DNA of 64,000 nucleotides from Branchiostoma floridae. Its lineage: Eukaryota > Chordata > Leptocardii > Amphioxiformes > Branchiostomatidae. The notes under the pieces were generated by a model, which made no database searches, was not told where the DNA came from, and worked only from the letters and a program-made list of their open reading frames with translations. The position numbers were made by a program, and so were the translations under genes. Every line of letters begins with the position of its first letter. Within the stretch, counting starts at the first letter, position 1. The stretch spans positions 16,231,189 to 16,295,188 of the forward strand of contig NC_049997.1 in NCBI RefSeq assembly GCF_000003815.2, in the 5' to 3' direction. Shown piece after piece: positions 20,520 to 35,000 of this stretch.

Positions 20520-23500
20520 TTAGTTGTTCAAAAACAAGCTATCTACAAGTTGCTGTATGAGTTTGTTCTCCTCCTGTACGGGGTCTGGCGGCGGTTGTGG
20601 GGACGTGTTCCGGCTAGCCTTGTCCGGTGAGCCCGGTCTGCTCGTCTGTGTTGCCGCGTCCGTCACAGCCGTCCTTCCCCCATTTCTACTACCTGGCTCC
20701 TCCGGTAAAAACTCTTCTATAACCGATAGCATACTTGTGGAAGAGTTTCTAGATTTGGTAGGAGGTTTGTAGTAGTCTTTGTGAGTCCTTTTTGTGGAGT
20801 GTTTTTGGGCGGGTTGAACAACTTGCCATTGGATGACGCTGCAGTCCATGCCGCCGGTAGATATCAGCCAATCATCGCCGTGTAAGAAGGACACTGATGT
20901 CACGTGACTGCCATGTCCCGGATATACGTGACCTGGAGCCTGAAAGTCGTGCGATAAACGTAACATGGTCGAGACATAGGCACATCTTACCTTAACCTGC
21001 TTTTTGACACTTAGATTCTCTTATCTGCTACTATCATCATCGACACAACTTTCACCAAATAAAACATAAACTCATCTTTGATAAGTATATCTCATGAAAG
21101 CGTAATACAGAAGTAGTAACCACAAAATGGTTCCTTTTGCAATTTAACAAAGCTAGTTCACCTTTATCCGCGGATAACCTACATCCGTTGCACACTAGGT
21201 GTGTGGTGTTTATTAAGAGATATCAAGCCTGCGGACGGTGTTTTCAAATTTCCTTATTTTCCAAATCACTGTCCGTCGACTTGGCATGCCTAAATATTCT
21301 GATTTTAGAAAACAACGGATATAGGTTACCATGCGGATAAATGTGAGCTGGCCTTACATGAATCCATTATTTATTATTATTGTTAAGTGATTCACGACCC
21401 CATACACTCTATAACAGCATACACGCCATAACAGTAGCATACACGCTATACCAGCATACATTCTATAAAGTTAACAGCAAACACTTTATAAATATGCTTT
21501 TTTAAGTGAAACGTTCGAATGTAGTTTATCTATATATAGCAATATACATAATGATATTATTTTAAGATGTTGGAACTCCTCACCTGAAACGTACTACACG
21601 GGAAGCGGAACAGGTTGACCTTGCCGTGTGTGTCGGCTGATGCCAGCAGTGCCCGGGAACCTGAGGCGGAGCAGGACAGGATGTCATGTCCGTCTGCACC
21701 CTGCTGCCACATGCCGAACACGTGGAACCCGAACACACACGTCTGACAAACAAACAAACAAAAAAACAAATAAATAATAGTAAATAAAGATGTCATGTCC
21801 GTCTGCACCCTGCTGCCACATGCCGAACACGCGGAACCCGAACACACACGTCTGACAAACAAACAAACAAACAAACAAGCAAAAAGTAGTAAATAAGGAA
21901 ATAACATCGGGAACCAAATGATTTTTCCGTTCAATTTATCTTCATAAAAAATGCAGTCGCGGTCGAAAATTCATTTGTCTAAATCACAGATGAAATTCAC
22001 TTCATTCTAACCAACAAAATTAAAGACCTAAAAGGTTGAAACTGAAATAAATACTAAATATGCTTTCATCATCATCATGGTTTATAATGTGCTTTAACAT
22101 GTATAATGTATAATTCAGCTGATGTTAATATGACCGTTATAGTCCAAGGAGGTTCTTTTTAACCTCCTTGGTCAAACTTATAAGTAAGAAAAAAGTTACT
22201 TGAACAACTGGATATGATTTTGGAAATGATCAGACATTTCAGGTAGAATTCACTACCTTCCGTCAGTGTCAACAGTGTATTTGGCGCATCTTACTACCTG
22301 GATGTCAAACTTTCATCAAAGTACAGACTTTAATTTTTGACGGAACATTTGATGCATTTATGCGATTGTCATTAGCCTGGGCGTGTTGTGCTTGGGTCGC
22401 TCCCCTAAGGCACACTTCCTACCAACACAGCGTACCTTAGAGGAACGACCAATTCACAACACGGCTGGATTCCAGGCTAATTGTCATACGTTATTCAACG
22501 ACACGTATGGAAAGTCCAAGATAAATGTATTAATTGAAATCAAGTAGTCTGTGTAACACAAACTTTGCTGTCTGGGATTGAAAGTGGCCCATCCGGTCAG
22601 ATGTTGGGCGATCTCTATAAGCGAGATTTTATCAGGCTAGAAATCAAGATGGTAGGAAATGTTAGTGTTTGTCTTACTTGAGTGTTCCAGGTGACGTCAC
22701 GCATGGCCGACTTGAACTGCAGCTGACTCCTAGCGGCCACGTCCCAGTACAGCAGCTCATAGTCCCCGGATGTACTCTGCATGTAGCGGCCGTCAGTGGA
22801 GAAGTCCAGGTGCGTCACGAAACTGGAGTGCCCGCTCAATCTGCAAGTTGGCGTTTTTATCCATAGTAAATTTAATAATTGCATCACCATTTCTTACGAA
22901 CTTGAACATATGCTAATCTGAGTAAGCAACCGATTTTTTTACTGATATAAGTTTGAAACAATCTGCAAAGAGTCCAAATAATCTTATACAGTAGAAGCCA
23001 GTTAATTGCACAACGGGTTAACGCACACTTCTGTTAACTGCACGGAATCCCAAATCCGGTGCGGCCCAGCTAGATAACTTCGGATTATTGCACCAGCCGG
23101 ATAAACTAGCAAATAGGCCGTGGAATTAAGCAGCTTCTATTGTGTATATTTCATAGATAACAAACCAAAAAAATGAAGCCAATCAAACATTATCACCGAT
23201 TCAAGGACATAAAGTTTCATACCTAGTTGTTTTCTTGTAACTTTTCCCGTGGTTTTCCACGTTGTACATGTAGATGTGGTTGTCGTGTGACCCAATCGCC
23301 AGGATAGCGCCATCTGGCGAGAATCGCAGGCAGTCCAGCTGTTTCTTGTCTTCACCAGCCTGGTTTTCTTCAATAATTGCGGCAGAGGAGGCGTCAATAC
23401 AGTACCACCTGCAGAGAAAGATATGTATCCAAGAAAAAATTATTGCAAATACATGTCGTAGGGCTAATTGCAAAGTACAAGCATCGCATACACATGTAAT

Positions 23501-26206
23501 AGTGGAACATACAGTGAATTGACTGATATTATGATCTACATCCAACGTTAAATTATGCATTATAAAATATAACCTTCTTGGTGCTATACTTTTGTTGGGC
23601 TTGAAGCTCATAGCTCTTCTGTATGTGGGTTCTTATTACATTTTACAAGCAGTATCGTTTAACGTTTTCTCATGATCTGAAATAGTGAGAACAACACAAC
23701 ATCTACCCTCCATAGCCTCTCTGGGACCTTGTTTCGGCTCATAATACACTTTTGCCTGCCATTTCTTTTTTAACTGGGTCGCTGATTGCCGGTCGTCGCT
23801 GATTACTGGTCCCGTAGAGCCTACATTGGAACGGCGAGCCAGTAATCAGCGACGGCCAGCAAAAGTGCATTATAAGCCGAAAAAAAGTCCACAGAGAGCC
23901 TGTTATAGAGGCTAATGTTAGTGTGATCAAGTAGTAAACAGGACACTATAGCTGTTTACATACCTTCCAGCAGTTGTTCCGATCAGAAGAATTTCTTCAG
24001 TAGGATGAAACTGGGCAGACTGGGCCGCGAACTAGGTTACACATATAAAAGGAGTGTTTTATGAATATTTTACAATACCATGTATTGTATGAAAGAATCA
24101 CAGAGTTAATTTTTTAATCATAAGCATGAAATATCACACGACAAAATATTTAGTTGTACCATGAATTGTTAAAGCTGACTTAGAATGTAGATCTGGATAG
24201 CTAATGGACTAAGGGTTACGATTTTGATTAATTTTGTTGTTTTCATGTAAACATGTCTTTGTATATATCTTCTGTTATGTTACAACATCCTGTATTACTT
24301 CATTTACAAGTTGATACAAGTTTTCTTTAAATTTTCATCGCAATATTGATGATTTTTATTGTTTTGTGCACTGTGACACGTTGAAAATCACTCTGGCAAA
24401 ATGTCTGAAAACTCAATAAGTAAATAAATAAAGTATATTTAAGCATTTTTAATGAAATATTTTACCTTGATCTGAGTTCTCCATACCGGCCGGTGTGTTT
24501 TACTCTCCCACAGTACCACCAGCCCGCTGTAGTCACATGTCACGAACTGGGGTTTCCTAGGGTGGGCTGCAAGGCCCCACAACTCATCCGCATGGCCCTG
24601 TCAAATGGAGATTCAGAAAGATGTAAAAAGTCCATCTTAAAGTAATACATTTTAGACATTTGTTTTGGAATCTTTCTGTGATGTTCTGTGGTACACGTAA
24701 TTTTCTTAGGTCTTCTTCATAGTTGTCTGGGCAGTAACTGAGCAAGAATAGAGGTCCCGTGTTTGAGGAGTGCCACACCTTGAGCACGTCAAAGAAATCA
24801 CCACAATTATCGAAAAGAGTAGGGGCCCTTCAGGTACGTATGAGTGAATCAATCAAATCTGTTCGGACATGGAGCTTGTCAGTACAAACTTTATGTGTTA
24901 CACCATGAGGCGGTCTATCGGATATGCAAAGCAAACAAACAGTGAATCCGACTTACTTTAGATACGGATTCTACCGTCTCCAGATCCAATGTCCAATGGC
25001 AGAGCGCGTTAGAGAGAGTGCCAAGAAACAGACCGTTCCCAGAGAACATCTGACATTTGTCTGCCGTACAGATAGACCTCACGCCACCTAGCGATTTGTC
25101 GAGCTAAAGCAACAAAGAGAAAACATCTGAGTTGAACTGATTCGGTACAGAATGCACAATTATACTGTAAATAGCTAACTTTATTTATTTTTTTTTTATA
25201 AATTTCAAGAAAAAAATAATCTATCATTTGATAAAATTGACAGGATGACTCAAAATACGTTTAAGCATATGTCCTCATACATTCACTCATTTGAATTATA
25301 CCCTGTTATCAACCCGAAATGGCAGCTCCAAGCCTCCGGGATTCATGCGAATGTTTATTTCAAAGTATATCACAGAAAGACACGAAAAATATTCATTTCT
25401 CGCCATCTATCAGGTGCAAACTGGAATGATATGTCCCTCACGTTATGTCTAGAAAAAGATGTAGTACAGTAGACGCCGCTTAATTGCAAGGCCTATTTGC
25501 TATTGAATTTCGTGCAATTATCCGGCTGGTGCAATAATGCGAAGTTATCTAGCTGGACCGCACCGGTTTGGGATTTGGGGATTCCGTGCAGTTAACAGAA
25601 GTGTGCGTTTATCCGTTATGCAATTAACTTGTTTCTACTGTATTGAAAAGTGTTAAGACAAATATGCTACTGTATTCCTTACCTTACACTCCCGTAGCGA
25701 TCTGGTGTAAGACCTATCCCACAACACCACGCGCCTGTCCTTCCCCCCTCCCGTGACCAGGGTACCCTCTGACGTCACACGCATCGCCATGATCCCGCCT
25801 TTATGGGCAGCCGGGTTGGCATGGCTGATTCTGTTACACCCTGTGGAAATAAAAAAATTGCATAAAACAAACAACTTGTATGCTGGCCTCAGGCTTCTTT
25901 GCTCAGTTATCCTCTTTGAAAGATTTGTACAAAATCACCCCTGCAGTTCAAGAGCATGACGCTCTGGGCCCGAACATACACCGCTTCTTTCTGACATCAA
26001 ATGTTATCTTCCGCAACAAAAATCAAAACATTTTATTGGTTCGTCCTGGACAAATATACGGAAGTTCTTCTGCAGTACCAAGGAAAGCCGACAGAGGGCC
26101 CCAAAACGACAATGACAACGCCTCCTCACACACTAAATATCATTACAATCGATCTAGAGGTTACACTGACCGTATACCATAAAAAGGACACACACACACA
26201 CACACA

Positions 26207-26244
<38 letters not shown>

Positions 26245-28966
26245 CAATACCTAATTTTTTACGGAGGTGATAAGATGGCAATCAGAGGCGGCAGAATCTA
26301 CAAATTGCACGCCATCAGACTTTATAACATAATTATCCATGCTGCTTTATTATTAGATACACAGCTTCACATCCAGAAACACAAACAAATAGCCAGTCAC
26401 AGACACAATAGAAAAACTACTGTTTCCTCCCCTTGTTAATTCTTTTTTTGTGTGTTTAAAAAAACTTACCTTTCTTCCATACCAAAATGCTTCCCTTGGA
26501 ATCCCCGGTTATGACGTCACCATTATCGCCGAAGTCCAAGCAATGAACAAACTTGGCCTGATGCTCCTACAAATGAATATAGAACACAGTAATGTGATAC
26601 CAAAATAGGCAGTTATTATCTATATGTAAAATTGTCAATACATTAAACAAGTAACGTTATATCATAAGAAGAGAACAGTACACATCATTGTTTGCTTTAA
26701 AGAAAATTCTATGCAGATCAATTAATTCTGAAAACAGTGGCAAATTATATAGAACAAAAATTCCTTTACTATTTTCAGAACTAGTCAAAATGTATATACG
26801 TAAACATACACTTGGGATTCGCTAGCCAAACAAAATACATAAAATTGTATGTAATTTGTCAGTATCTTAGAATATCTAATTTTGCTGTCTGACAAACCAT
26901 TCATAAATGCACAATCATTTTCTACTGATGAGAGAACTACTGTAAATGCTGAAATGTTCGCGGTTGATTAATGTTCGCGGTTTTCGCGGTGACCACTTTA
27001 CCGTGAATGAACTTAAAAACCACCGCAAACATTTTTCTATTATGGTATTAGACTAGACTGCAGTGTCTATGGTGTTACCGCGAACTTAAATCCACCGCGA
27101 AAAGTCCTTTTTCCCGCAACGCGCGAAATTAAATCCCCGCGAACTTAAATGCATTTACAGTATGTCGAATAATAAACCATTTGGCTTGCCCCTGAGGCGT
27201 CGCCAAAAAGTACCAAACTTACCGCAAACAGTCCTTTCTTCATGGTTAGGAAAGCCTTGCTGCTGGATCCTGCCGTTATTTTCTTGATAGTCCAGAAGCC
27301 GAGATGGTTCTTTCCGGCCGTTACCATCATGTCGCTGTCCATCGGGTGGAAGGCGGCCGTCTCCAACAGGTCTCGTGTGGCCTGTGCATCAAAATAAAGA
27401 ACATGTTTTACATGGGCAGTTAAAACAATGTAAGGAACGCATCTGTGCCTAACATCGAAGGCTTTTGTATAGTCTCCAAATATTTGAGCATCTTGACAAA
27501 TTAGCATTATATTCTAGCAATACTTGTAGATTAAAAAAAAAACTAAAAATCATAGACCCACGTTTTCCCTCTCATTTTTCCGTGTTAATTTCAAACGCAA
27601 GATTCACTACGGCACATTTTATGAAGGATTTTGGTAAACGAGTAAGATAGCTTTTTAAGTTTTTTTATACATTAGAGTGATAGCAACAGTGATATAAGAT
27701 GGACAATAGTCTCCAAAGAAATCTGTTTATTTGTTTCGACAACTCGGAATACCTTTCATGATTTATACTTCTCTCCAAACCCTTAGGGGTGAGATATGAC
27801 TGTCAATATTACTTACCACTGCTTCACAGAGTAAATGTCCATTTTTCCAGTCCCAAACTGTCATAATTTTTCCCGGCGAGTCGTCAACTGCCAGAACTCG
27901 GTCGCCACCATCCTATAGAAAACACATAAAGTTACGTTAAAGTTAATAGCTTGAAAGTCAGTAATCTGTTTTAAAATTGGTAGAAAAGACCCCCCTGCAT
28001 TCTGATTATGAGCGCCATTTTGAAATGCACTCTCGCGAGAGCTCAATTCAGCGAGAACGTGCGTTAGCTTGCACGAAAGCGAGGACGTGCCCCTAGAGGT
28101 CACGTGAGACTAACCGGACATTTTGACTAATCTAAATCGGTAAATGCAAGGACGTTATACACCAGTACACCCAATAGTTGTTCGATAACATAAAATCCCA
28201 ACCGCTGGCAAAAAGATTAAAACCGTTTTGTTGGAAGGAGTATGCACCTGAGCTGGACGTGAAATTCATTTTTAATGGTGTATGCCTTTCATCCAAGCTG
28301 GATTGCGTGTGACATGTAGGTTTTGTTTACCCATCAACAGTCAAAGTCGCATGAAATAACAACACATCCGTAAAGCAACAAAATGGCGTCAGAGGATGCA
28401 AAAGAAACTTCCCCCACTTCTACAAGCCCCGAATGTACCGAAACTTGGGACTGGGTCCGCCTGAATGTCGGCGGGACGATGTTTGAGACCACCCGGACCA
28501 CCCTGGCCCGGCTCAACAGCCAGTTTCTGGACAGACTGCTGGCCGAGGACTCGGGCTTCTCTCCGCCTGCTGACGGAGTCTACAGGATAGACAGGGACCC
28601 GGAGGTGTTCAGGGTTCTACTCAACTTCGCCAGGTAGGGCGTGGCAAAAATTTTCTTCCGTTATGTTGACAAAATTTACCCTGCAGTTTCAGCAAGCCGC
28701 TAGGGGGCCCAAACATACATCACTTATTCCTTACATTACAAGCTATCTGCCACCCAAAAATCAAGACCATAGCATGTCCAGGTCAAAAGATTTTTAAAAA
28801 AAGTTCTGCTGCAGTACCAAGGTCACACACCAGGGGGGCGAATATCGACCTTGACCTTTATCTTTCCAACACCTACCCACATACCAAATATCATTAAAAT
28901 CCATCTGGAGGTTCTAAAGTTATGCTGACCACAAATATCCAGAAGCACAGACACACAGACACACAG

Positions 28967-29000
<34 letters not shown>

Positions 29001-32000
29001 TATCTTCGATTTTCATGGAGGTAAAAAGAATTAGTCTCATTGCAAACCATTAGACAGCTAACTTTGATGTTAACAACCCGCAGGAATGACCGCCTAACCC
29101 TGACACCACAAGTGACGTCAGACATGATACTGGCTGATGCAGGGTTCTACATGCTCCGCCAGGGGGCGCTGCAGGAGGCAATAGAGGGCCTGCAAAAAGA
29201 AAAGACCACTTCGGCCCGAGGCCAGGGAAGGAGATTTTCTTTTCATGGCGTTGGGACGGGGCATCATAATGGGCTAATTTTCGAACGTTTGTCCACTTCA
29301 GTTCAGTACAGTTCCGGTTCATCCAGCAGATATAAATCAATGTGCTCTGTTGGTGCGTGCAACACAAAGGTGTCAAATGAGGATATCGGAGATTTTGTAC
29401 AAGTGTGCATCTCTTGCGATCGAAAATGCCCAGTAAAGCACAAATATAGGGCTGAGTATGGAGAAATTGTAGCAGTAGAGTGGTGCCACAAGTGCCTGCG
29501 ATGTCTGGAATGCCAGGGGGCCGTTTGTTAAGAGAACATCTTTTAAAACAGCATGGCTCTATGATCTGTGGCACATTCAATGATGAAAGCATTGGCAATC
29601 TAAGGGTTTCTTAAATTGACTGTTCACGATACGTCGGTGCAGGTTAGACATTTTAGTACATAATAAGCACAATTTAGTACCAAATAATGTTACTCAAGCA
29701 TATGGCTATGATTTTTGAAACAGTCAGACGTTTCATACAACGTCCGCTCTTTGTCGTCAGTGACACTGACGTTTCAAGATAGATTTTGACGTATTATGTA
29801 TTCATGATACTTAGAAGTACTATATCAAAAAGACTATTGTAAACAAGACGACATAGTTCTGTAGAACAAGGGTGCGTTTAAGTCATGGGAAATGGAAGGA
29901 ATTCTTGAGAATTGAAAATCACTATTACAACGTAATATGCATGTATCATACTCAGCAATATTAGAAGGTATGTATACATAAAGTGTATACATACCGCCTG
30001 AAGGTAGGTATACATAAAGTGATAATTCTATGGCACTAAGGTAAGGTAAATGGTTTGAAAACAAGTATTTCTTTTCAATTGATAAGAGTGCAATTGAAAA
30101 GAGTACACAAGATAATCTAATGTATTAAATATCACACAGGAATGCATTATATACACCTAATCATTTGCATTATGGCATTTATGTTTGTAGTTAAGGTCCT
30201 AAAAATAAGGAATATTTTAGTTAGCCATGTTATATAGATGGGAACAATAACCTGTACTTCTCGCTTCTTTAGGATTGTATACAAATACATAAATTGCTAT
30301 TAAAAGGCAACTTGGAAATTTTCAGTTCTAAAAAGCTGCTGTCATGTTTTCATTAGAAAAAGTGCTTGTTCTCAAGGCTTTATGACCATGTATTACATAG
30401 CGAAAAGTGTATAGTTTTGCAAAGTATGAAATCAAAGAAACAGCATTCAATATCCATTCATTGATTTGATTGTGAAAAAAACAGCACCTAACAACTAATA
30501 AAGTTACCCTGTACTCCAAATTTGCCATGTAACTTTGATTCTGGACTTTTATGCATGGTGCAACCGAGGATAACCACCTTGGTGCAACAGGTCTTGTTTT
30601 CCCGTCAACAGCCAAATCACGTCAAAAGTCCAGTCATACGTGAAGCTTGTTACACAAAACAGCATGGCATCAGTAGCTGCCAGTGTTGTATATGTCCAAG
30701 AAGAAGAAAGTCCTGGCAACTTCAACAACGTCTGCTGCAACCCATGCACAGATGTGCCAAAACGGAAAATTGGGACCTTACACGTTCTAGTACACCAGGG
30801 CATGTTTGGAAATGACCGCAGTGGATGCTGGTCTGATGATGACTATTCTAATTCAGGGGAGTCTGTGGGCATTGGGGACGAGAAACGGGGCCTGGAGCCA
30901 AGATGCTGGCCGGTTTGGGCCCTAGCTGAAATGTGCGGTGTAGTACCTATTTTACCACCGTTTGCCCATCAACAGTCAAAGTAACGTGAAACTACACTCT
31001 GTTATAGTTTCGCCCTTTCTTTCATGAATATTAATGTAGAGCCATCCGCTGAAGTCTTGTTGGGCTTGGTGCCAAACTTAAGGAGCCGCACTATGCTATG
31101 CCATGATAAAAAGGGCGAAACTATAACAGTATATTGTTAGCCATTGAAACAGTCTGGCATCCGGGCCGAATGCGTGGTATGACAGCTAGGTTATTTGTTT
31201 GGCCATCAACAGTCAAAAATTGTGTGAAACTACATCCTGTCATAGTTTCGCCCTCTACTTCTCATGAGTATCAGTAGCAATCCGTTGAAGTGGCACAACA
31301 ACAAAATGGCTTCAGAAGAAGCAAACGCAACTTCCACCACTACAACCCCCGAATGTGCCGTATTGGGGGACTGGGTCCGCCTGAATGTCGGCGGGACGAT
31401 GTTTGAGACCACCCGGACCACCCTGGCCCGGCTCAACAGCCAGTTTCTGGACAGACTGCTGGCCGAGGACTCGGGCTTCTCTCCGCCTGCTGACGGAGTC
31501 TACAGGATAGACAGGGACCCGGATGTATTCAGGGTCCTGCTCAACTATGCAAGGTATGGCGTAGTAAAAAGTATCACCTGCACGCGAGTTTTTTTTTAGC
31601 ATGTATGACCACTAGTTTCCGTTACATGTCTCCATATGGTGACTTATCGTAGGCTACATGGATATAAGCTTGTTCACCATTCCGAGTGCAACGACATGAA
31701 TCTTGGTGATACGTCAAAGGCAAAAGCCTCTGAGGCATAAACAAAACACGGACGGATGTTGTTACGGCCTTCTTTCCACTAGACAGAGAATGCGCTTCGC
31801 TCTCACGGTGACCTAAACAGGATACGTGTCTTTACCTTTGACATATAACCACACTCTCGCTGGGCTTAAGTTCTCGCAATGGTAAACATAACGGACTTGT
31901 TGTTATGTTGCTTTTAGGTGTCGCCTGTAATTTGATTTGTTACGTAATAGCTCTTTCCTGAGAAGATAAACAAACTGTGATGACTGATGTCCAAAATTCA

Positions 32001-35000
32001 GACCAAATCCCAAAATCAGCAGCAAATAAGATAAATTTCATATTCAGCAGGATAAACAGTAAGCCTTATTGTAGCCTCATTTGGAAATGCAGTTGATATT
32101 TGTATATAGCTTTTCTTGTAAACAATCCACAGAAACGGCCGTCTCCTCCTGTCACCACAAGTGACGTCAGACATGTTGTCTGCTGCTGCAGAGTTCTACA
32201 TGCTCCGACAGGGGGCGCTGGAGGTAATAGAGGGACTGAGCAAAGAGACAAGTTCGGCTCGAGTACGGGGCAGAAGATACAAAGTGCCCGCAGAAATTTC
32301 GATTCAATGCGAAGGGACAGACCATCACAATGGACTGATCTTTCAAAACTCCCGTAATTACCCTTACCAATATCAGAGAAGATGTTCCATTGACAAGTGC
32401 ACGGCTAAAATGTTTGATGAGGAACCCCAACAATTCAGGCAGATGTGTATCTCCTGCCATCGTTATGTTGTAGTAGAACAGAAGCCTGTACCAGCGAGGG
32501 GCACAATTGTAGGTGTAGAGTGGTGCCACAAGTGCCTGAGATGTCTCGATTGTCAAGAAACCATCTGCCTACCGTAAGAATACACATGACTGTATAGCCG
32601 GCCAAGACGGCACAGTCCTATGGCAGTACGATGGGGTGAAGAGATTAAAAACCATAGGTAGGATTTGTCGATGAAGGTTAGACATCCAGGTAATAAGATA
32701 CGCCAAAAAGTAGTTACTCAAGCAACTGGATATGATTTCGGAAGGTACGATTTATTTTGACAAGCTAAGTTTGCATACTACATTAGTAGGATTTATTTTG
32801 ACAAGTTTGCGTTTCAAGCCACAATATTTATCATATTTCAAGACATGGAATACATTAATTATTGTATCCATAAAGGCACACATTTTGGACGTTGGTCTTT
32901 AGGGATATCAAAACAAGCCACAAACTTTATCTGTTGGAGAACAATAGCCTGAACGCTTCACTTCTACATTGCTATCAAAGCGACATCTTCATTATTAGCA
33001 AAATCACTTGTTCTGAAGCTATATGGTTATATATATTGCATGGGTAAAATGTATAGCTTTGTAAGATGTTAATCTAAACAGCAGCTAATATTCATTGACT
33101 TGATTGGAAATAACAATATCAAACAACTATTAAATGCAAAGTTATCCGCTTTTCCGTGTTGCATCTTGCAACTTTACTTCTGAACTTTTATGCACGGTGC
33201 AAAAAGTCTTCTTGTTTACCCGTCAATAGCTTAAGTCACGTGAAATGTCACGTCATCCATCGAGCTTGTCCAACAAGAAGCTAGATCAAGTCACGGCAAC
33301 TTTGACAATGTCTACTGTAAGTCCCGGAGGTCCTGAAACGGGGGACTGCGTCCGTACCTGTTCTGTACAATATTGCTTGTTATTTTGATTACGGAAAAAA
33401 AACGTTCTTGATGCTGAAGTTGAACTGTCTCCTTTGCCAATGGAGTCTGTTGTAACATTACATTGGGGGCCTGTTGGACCGAGGAGCCGAGAAGTTGTCC
33501 TATGTAGGCCCTTGAAACAGTCTGACTGCGGTATAACAGCTAGGTTTCGTTTGCCCATCAACAGTCAAAGTCGCCGATCTATTTACCAAAAATATTGATA
33601 TAGAGCCCTTGACGTGGCATAACAACAAAATGACTCGGGCTTCTCTCCGCCTGCTGACGGAGTCTACAGGATAGACAGGGACCCGGATGTGTTCAGAGTT
33701 CTTCTGAACTTTGCCAGGTAAATTCACTGTGTCTAGGGCACAGCATTGCAATGTTGAGCCCAAACGAAAATGATTTGCGTGTGAGGTGGTTAAGGTTTTA
33801 TACATTAAACGCAACCATATGGACATGTTTTATTGTGCTGAACAGTCCCAAAGCCATTTTCAATCACTACGTCACTAACGAACTGAGGCTGGTCATATGA
33901 CTAGCTGACCAAAGTTGATTCGTGGATTCAACGGCTTGTTTGTATCTGGGAAGGGTATACATTCATTCGGAAGTTATGGTTTAATTCTAAAGCTTACATG
34001 CACCCAAAAAGGGTATTTGGGGGTTGTTGACTGTATGATGTTACTCAGTCCATGAGGTGTTACAAAAATTAAATTTGTGATATCATTGTTAAGACATATG
34101 CTATTTTATTTTTCTCGTGGTAACCTAGAGGACCTTCATATCTCATACGTCGTTAGACATATATACACAAGCTGAAACGTACTGCTAAATGGACCTGGAA
34201 GCACAATAATTCCTCTGTGTTAAATAATGAATACGGAAAATGAAATATGGGCATTGATGAACAATTCAAGTTGTATGCATATTACAGTACATGTTGTATG
34301 CATATTACAGTTGTATGCATATCACATAGCTGATGGGAATAGGCTGGCTTAACCCCTTTCTTCTTCTTCCGTCGAAACGTTTCAGGCAACACATACTACT
34401 TTTCAGCGGTATTTGAGAACTACCAAGCTCCCTAGCGAATCACTTTGGGGTTTCAATGTGATTGCTTGCTTGGGATTGCTTGTTATACATGATACTAGTA
34501 TTTCCTTGACACACCCTCAGGAATGGTCAACTTCTCCTGTCGCCACTAGTGACGTCAGACATGCTGTCTGCTGCTGCAGAGTTCTACTTGCTCCGACAGG
34601 GGGCGCTGGAGGCAAGAGAGGGACTCGGCAAGGAGACGACAAGTTTGGCTTCAGGACAGGGTAGCAGATACTTGCCCGAAAAAGTTTTAGTGCAACACAT
34701 AGGGAAGGAGCACCACAATGGTCTGGTTTTGAAATATTCGTCCGGATGGAAGGCAAGATGTTTAAATGACAAGTGTGCGATAGAATTTATTGGTCGACAG
34801 ACCGAATTCAATCAGATGTGTATTTCGTGCCATCGTTATATTCTGATAAAACAAAATTCTATATTATCGGAGGGCGTCATTTTTGCTGTGGAGTGGTGTC
34901 ACAGATGTCTGCGGTGTTTTGATTGTCAAGAAATCATCTGTCTTCCGTAAGAAGAGATATTACATATATTCTATAACGGCATAGCATTGTTGATACATGT

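Noticed and set aside
28823-29598. Minus-strand ORFs opposite KCTD-like gene A
   Set aside because: Antisense of exon 2 and of the CA microsatellite repeat; the plus strand carries the phased BTB gene.
31312-31602. Minus-strand ORF opposite the gene B BTB exon
   Set aside because: Shadow of a GC-rich coding exon.
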